A stretch of DNA of 64,000 nt, from positions 62,001 through 126,000 of the forward strand of contig FSSI02000001.1 of the NCBI GenBank assembly GCA_900149785.2, in the 5' to 3' direction. The notes below the pieces were generated by a model, which saw only the letters and a list, made by a program, of their open reading frames with translations, was not told the origin of the DNA and did not search any database. Positions 61,547 to 64,000 of the stretch are shown here, piece by piece. Position 1 is the stretch's first letter. Each line of letters begins with the position of its first letter. A program made the position numbers and the translations under genes. This stretch comes from Sodalinema lacuna_A (GTDB lineage: Bacteria; Cyanobacteriota; Cyanobacteriia; Cyanobacteriales; Geitlerinemataceae).

Positions 61547-62452
61547 TTAACGTTGAGTTGCAGAGGAGTCGCCATATTTGAGTAATAGAGCGATCGCCAC
61601 ACTCACGGCAAAAATTAACACCATACTTAAGGCCGAGCCAAATCCCCAGTTCGGTGTTTGTCCCAAGAATTGGTTATAAATCAAACGGGCCACTGTCATA
61701 CTTGAGGCCCCTCCGAGGAGTTCAGGATCGATAAAATCCCCCAAACTGGTGATAAACACCAATAATGACCCGGCGGCAATTCCCGGTAAGGCTTGAGGGA
61801 CTGTAATTTTCCAAAAGGTTTGTAGCGGGGTGGCCCCCAAATCGGCTGAGGCTTCTAAGAGTTGGCGATCGAGTTTTTCTAGGGATGAATAGAGAATTAA
61901 GACCATATAGGGCAAAAAACTATAACTCATGCCCACCAACACCGCCGCCGGTCGATTGAGAATATCCAACGCCGGAATCCCGACGATTCCCAACAGCGAG
62001 TTCAGCACGCCGGTCGGTCGGAGAATGGCAATCCAGGCATAGGTTCGTAACAACGACGATGTCCATAGCGGTAACACAAAGCCAAGCAGCAGCAAGTTAC
62101 GCCAACGTTGAGGGGCTAACAGGGCAATCCAATAGGCTACCGGAAAGCCCAATAATAAACACAGGAGCGTGGTGCCAATCGCCAACTTGAGCGATCGCAG
62201 CACCACCCCCAAATTCGCCGGCTCCAACGCTCGTAAATAGTTCTCAATCCCCGACGGAATCACCACATCCCCCGGTCGGATATTGGGAACCAGACTCAAC
62301 TGAAAAATCACTAACGTGGGCAAGACCAGCAACAACAGCAACCATAATCCAGCCGGAGCCAATAATCCTGTCACGCCCAACCAGCGAGTTCCCCAGGATA
62401 ACTCAGAGTTTGGGGACGAGGAGGTCTCAGAGGGAGGAGGAGAAACAGACAC
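61547..62452 (-). CDS. potB: Spermidine/putrescine-type ABC permease PotB
   Basis: A 301-residue permease from GTG 62452. The frame is open to a TTG at 62524, but that extension encodes a CPCPCPCP repeat from AAGGGCAAGGAC-type DNA and would overlap potD. Membrane helices include LLAPAGLWLLLLLVLPTLVIF and LLLGFVLPLWTSSLLRTYAW. The EAA loop is LEASADLGATPLQTFWKITVPQ. It pairs with PotC and PotA to import polyamines. It starts 47 bp after potD, with no good Shine-Dalgarno, so coupling is likely. Confidence 0.93.
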   Translation of the reverse strand: MSVSPPPSETSSSPNSELSWGTRWLGVTGLLAPAGLWLLLLLVLPTLVIFQLSLVPNIRPGDVVIPSGIENYLRALEPANLGVVLRSLKLAIGTTLLCLLLGFPVAYWIALLAPQRWRNLLLLGFVLPLWTSSLLRTYAWIAILRPTGVLNSLLGIVGIPALDILNRPAAVLVGMSYSFLPYMVLILYSSLEKLDRQLLEASADLGATPLQTFWKITVPQALPGIAAGSLLVFITSLGDFIDPELLGGASSMTVARLIYNQFLGQTPNWGFGSALSMVLIFAVSVAIALLLKYGDSSATQR

Positions 62453-62499
62453 GGCATTTTTGAAACTAAAAGGGCAAGGACAAGGGCAAGGACAAGGCG

Positions 62500-63582
62500 T
62501 TAACCGCTGGTCAATCGCGTCCAATAGCGATTATAAAGTTCCCCAACATCCGGGGGAATCGGTTGTAAACTTTCGGATTTTTCCAAAGCAGAGTCCGGTG
62601 GATAAAGGCTCGTATTGGTTTGGATAGACTTAGGTAACTGGGCGAATGCCGCTTTATTGGGCGTGGCAAAACTGAGGCGTTCCCCAATCCGTGCTGCCAC
62701 TTCAGGACGCTGCATAAAGTTAATCCAAGCATAGGCTGCATCCACATTCGGTGCTGTGCGAGGAATCACCAGGGTATCAGTCCAAATCGAGGAGCCGCTA
62801 CTCGGGAGAACATAGGCTAAATCAGGATCTTCCTGAATCACCTCATTGGCATCGGAGGAGAAGCACATCGCAATCTTCAAATCACCGCTGAGAATTTGCG
62901 GTCGCCAGGCATCGGAATCAAAAGCGGCGATAGTGGGTCGCAGTTCCACGAGCTTGTTGTACGCGGCCCGAATTTCTTGGGGATTGGTGCTGTTGTAGGA
63001 ATAGCCCAACATCCGCAGCGTGGCCCCAAAGACCTCCCGAGGGTCATTCAGCAGCGTGGCGCGACGCGTTAGACGTTGCTGATTGTCCCAAAGATAAGTC
63101 CAATCCTCCGGAAAGGGGTTAAGAACCGTGGTGTTGAAAACCAGGCCCGTCGTCCCCCAACTCATGGGAATACTATGGCGATTATTCGGGTCGTAACTGG
63201 GGCTTTCAAAACTCGGAAAGAGGGTATCGAGGCCAGCGATGCGATCGTGATCAAGTTCGAGCAGCAGTTGTTCATCCACCATGCGCCGCACCATGTAATC
63301 AGAGGGATAAATGAGACTATACGCCCCCCCGGCCCCCGCTTGCAGTTTCGCCAACATTTCTTCATTGGAGGAGAAAACATCGGCGATAACACGGATGGCG
63401 GTTTCTTGGTAAAAGGCTTCAATTAGCTCGCGATCGGTGTAGCCGGCCCAAGTATAGATATAGAGGATATCGTCCGCTGTTTGTACGGTCGATCGCACAT
63501 TGGCCAAGGTCCAGCCGCAACCGGACAGGGCCAACCCTGATAGGGCAGCGGTTGAGAGAGTCAGAAACTGGCGGCGGCGCAT
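62500..63582 (-). CDS. potD: Spermidine/putrescine-binding protein PotD
   Basis: A 360-residue protein from ATG 63582 (MRRRQFLTLSTAALSGLALSGC). The RRRQFL motif suggests Tat export and LSGC with the Cys gives a lipoprotein. An upstream GTG/ATG would add 11 residues. The binding-protein core includes ILYIYTWAGYTDRELIEAFY, AYSLIYPSDYMVRRM and the late VDAAYAWINFMQRPEVAARI. It binds polyamine outside the membrane and hands it to PotBC. The start of the operon lies with potA at the window edge. Confidence 0.93.
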   Translation of the reverse strand: MRRRQFLTLSTAALSGLALSGCGWTLANVRSTVQTADDILYIYTWAGYTDRELIEAFYQETAIRVIADVFSSNEEMLAKLQAGAGGAYSLIYPSDYMVRRMVDEQLLLELDHDRIAGLDTLFPSFESPSYDPNNRHSIPMSWGTTGLVFNTTVLNPFPEDWTYLWDNQQRLTRRATLLNDPREVFGATLRMLGYSYNSTNPQEIRAAYNKLVELRPTIAAFDSDAWRPQILSGDLKIAMCFSSDANEVIQEDPDLAYVLPSSGSSIWTDTLVIPRTAPNVDAAYAWINFMQRPEVAARIGERLSFATPNKAAFAQLPKSIQTNTSLYPPDSALEKSESLQPIPPDVGELYNRYWTRLTSG

Positions 63583-63740
63583 AGACCGCGTAGGCGGTGA
63601 GGGGGGATGAATCACAGATCGCAGGTGTTCAGGTCAGCGAGATGGGACATTGACAAACCAGTCAGACAAACGCGGCTCCCCAGAGCCATTCGTTGGCTAT
63701 CGTACCCTGTTCTGGTCCGATCCTGACCCCTAGGATACCC

Positions 63741-64000
63741 CTAGGCCGCCAAAACAATGCCTTGATGGGGCAACCAGGATAAGTAAACCGGAGAATTGGG
63801 GCTAGGTAGGTCTTCGGGGCGGCTGGCTTGGCGCAGGGTCACGAGATCTCCTGAGTCGAGGCCAATGACGCAGTGGGTATGGGTCCCTAGATACATGGCC
63901 GTCTGAAGGTGACCTCGATAGAGGTTTTGGGCCGAGTCTGGGGGAGTCCCATGAAGTTGGATATTTTCGGGCCGAATACTGACGACGGCGTGATGACTGA
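63741..64000 (-). CDS. potA: ATP-binding protein PotA, C-terminal part (cut by window edge)
   Basis: The minus-strand frame from the edge ends at TAG 63741-63743 and encodes about 86 residues: SIRPENIQLHG, then YRGHLQTAMYLGTHTHCVIG and SPVYLSWLPHQGIVLAA. This is the TOBE regulatory domain that closes PotA-type ATPases. The catalytic part lies outside the window. It is first in the potA-D-B-C run. The stop codon falls in an 11-bp tandem duplication (63726-63745). Confidence 0.9.
   Translation of the reverse strand, partial: SHHAVVSIRPENIQLHGTPPDSAQNLYRGHLQTAMYLGTHTHCVIGLDSGDLVTLRQASRPEDLPSPNSPVYLSWLPHQGIVLAA

Noticed and set aside
62453..62524. CPCPCPCP-rich N-terminal extension of PotB
   Set aside because: It would overlap potD, starts with TTG and is encoded by an AAGGGCAAGGAC-type repeat, not by conserved sequence.
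1..64000. tRNA genes, rRNA genes, prophage or insertion sequences
   Set aside because: No T-loop pattern with a plausible cloverleaf, no rRNA sequence, no transposase or phage structural gene was found on either strand.

Overview
The window is a piece of chromosome from a filamentous cyanobacterium. The evidence is the dense scatter of the HIP1 octamer GCGATCGC, an RNase E tail ending in an arginine-rich nonapeptide known from cyanobacteria, the rpmG-rpsR-RNB order, a cyanobacterial-type glutamate-cysteine ligase, and G/A-rich heptanucleotide tandem repeats. Genus is inference; an Oscillatoriales-type organism (Phormidium/Sodalinema/Geitlerinema-like) would fit. No tRNA, rRNA, CRISPR array or intact transposase was found. 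One assembly gap of 320 N (46261-46580) sits inside a tandem repeat.

Layout. 1-6.2 kb: end of an unknown protein, a secreted TPR-CHAT protease-like protein, a Uma2 nuclease and an exporter-type ABC protein. 6.4-9.8 kb: an AT-rich two-gene ATPase plus TOPRIM (DUF3226) cassette, then a PLD/EF-hand/helix-hairpin-helix lipoprotein. 9.9-16.2 kb: MASE1 histidine kinase, RDD protein, rpmG, rpsR, an RNB exoribonuclease and a diguanylate cyclase. 16.6-24.5 kb: a lysine/proline-rich protein, gatB with a clear terminator, a coiled-coil / longin-like-OmpA / Rab-like GTPase cluster, and a REC-histidine kinase. 24.7-30.2 kb: pilMNOQ (type IV pilus) on the minus strand. 30.5-38.4 kb: a sugar-type binding lipoprotein, a small membrane protein, a B12-binding radical SAM protein, and rne-rnhB behind a leader of about 600 nt. 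38.4-47.6 kb: a secreted protein, an ATP-grasp/alpha-E pair, an FAD oxidoreductase, a metal P-type ATPase, tandem repeats and a lone ABC ATPase. 47.8-52.6 kb: a LysM/M23 endopeptidase with a long leader, trmL and a GshA-type ligase. 52.9-58.5 kb: a three-gene unit of winged-helix protein, P-loop ATPase and a fused DEDD exonuclease / Fe-S RecB-type nuclease / FtsK motor. 58.6-64 kb: an MscS-type channel, an independent small-RNA candidate, and potD-potB-potC with the end of potA.

Most promising for novelty. (1) The 52.9-58.5 kb unit combines two different nuclease folds and a DNA-pumping motor in one polypeptide, with an ATPase and a winged-helix partner; it looks like an undescribed DNA-processing or defence system. 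(2) The ATPase-TOPRIM pair at 6.4-8.1 kb looks like a split OLD-type module. (3) A promoter-to-terminator unit at about 60.37-60.53 kb has no ORF and looks like an sRNA gene. (4) A Rab-like GTPase is encoded next to a protein with a longin/roadblock-like domain. (5) Short tandem duplications recur at gene ends, often spanning the stop codon, and in-frame minisatellites occur in many linkers.
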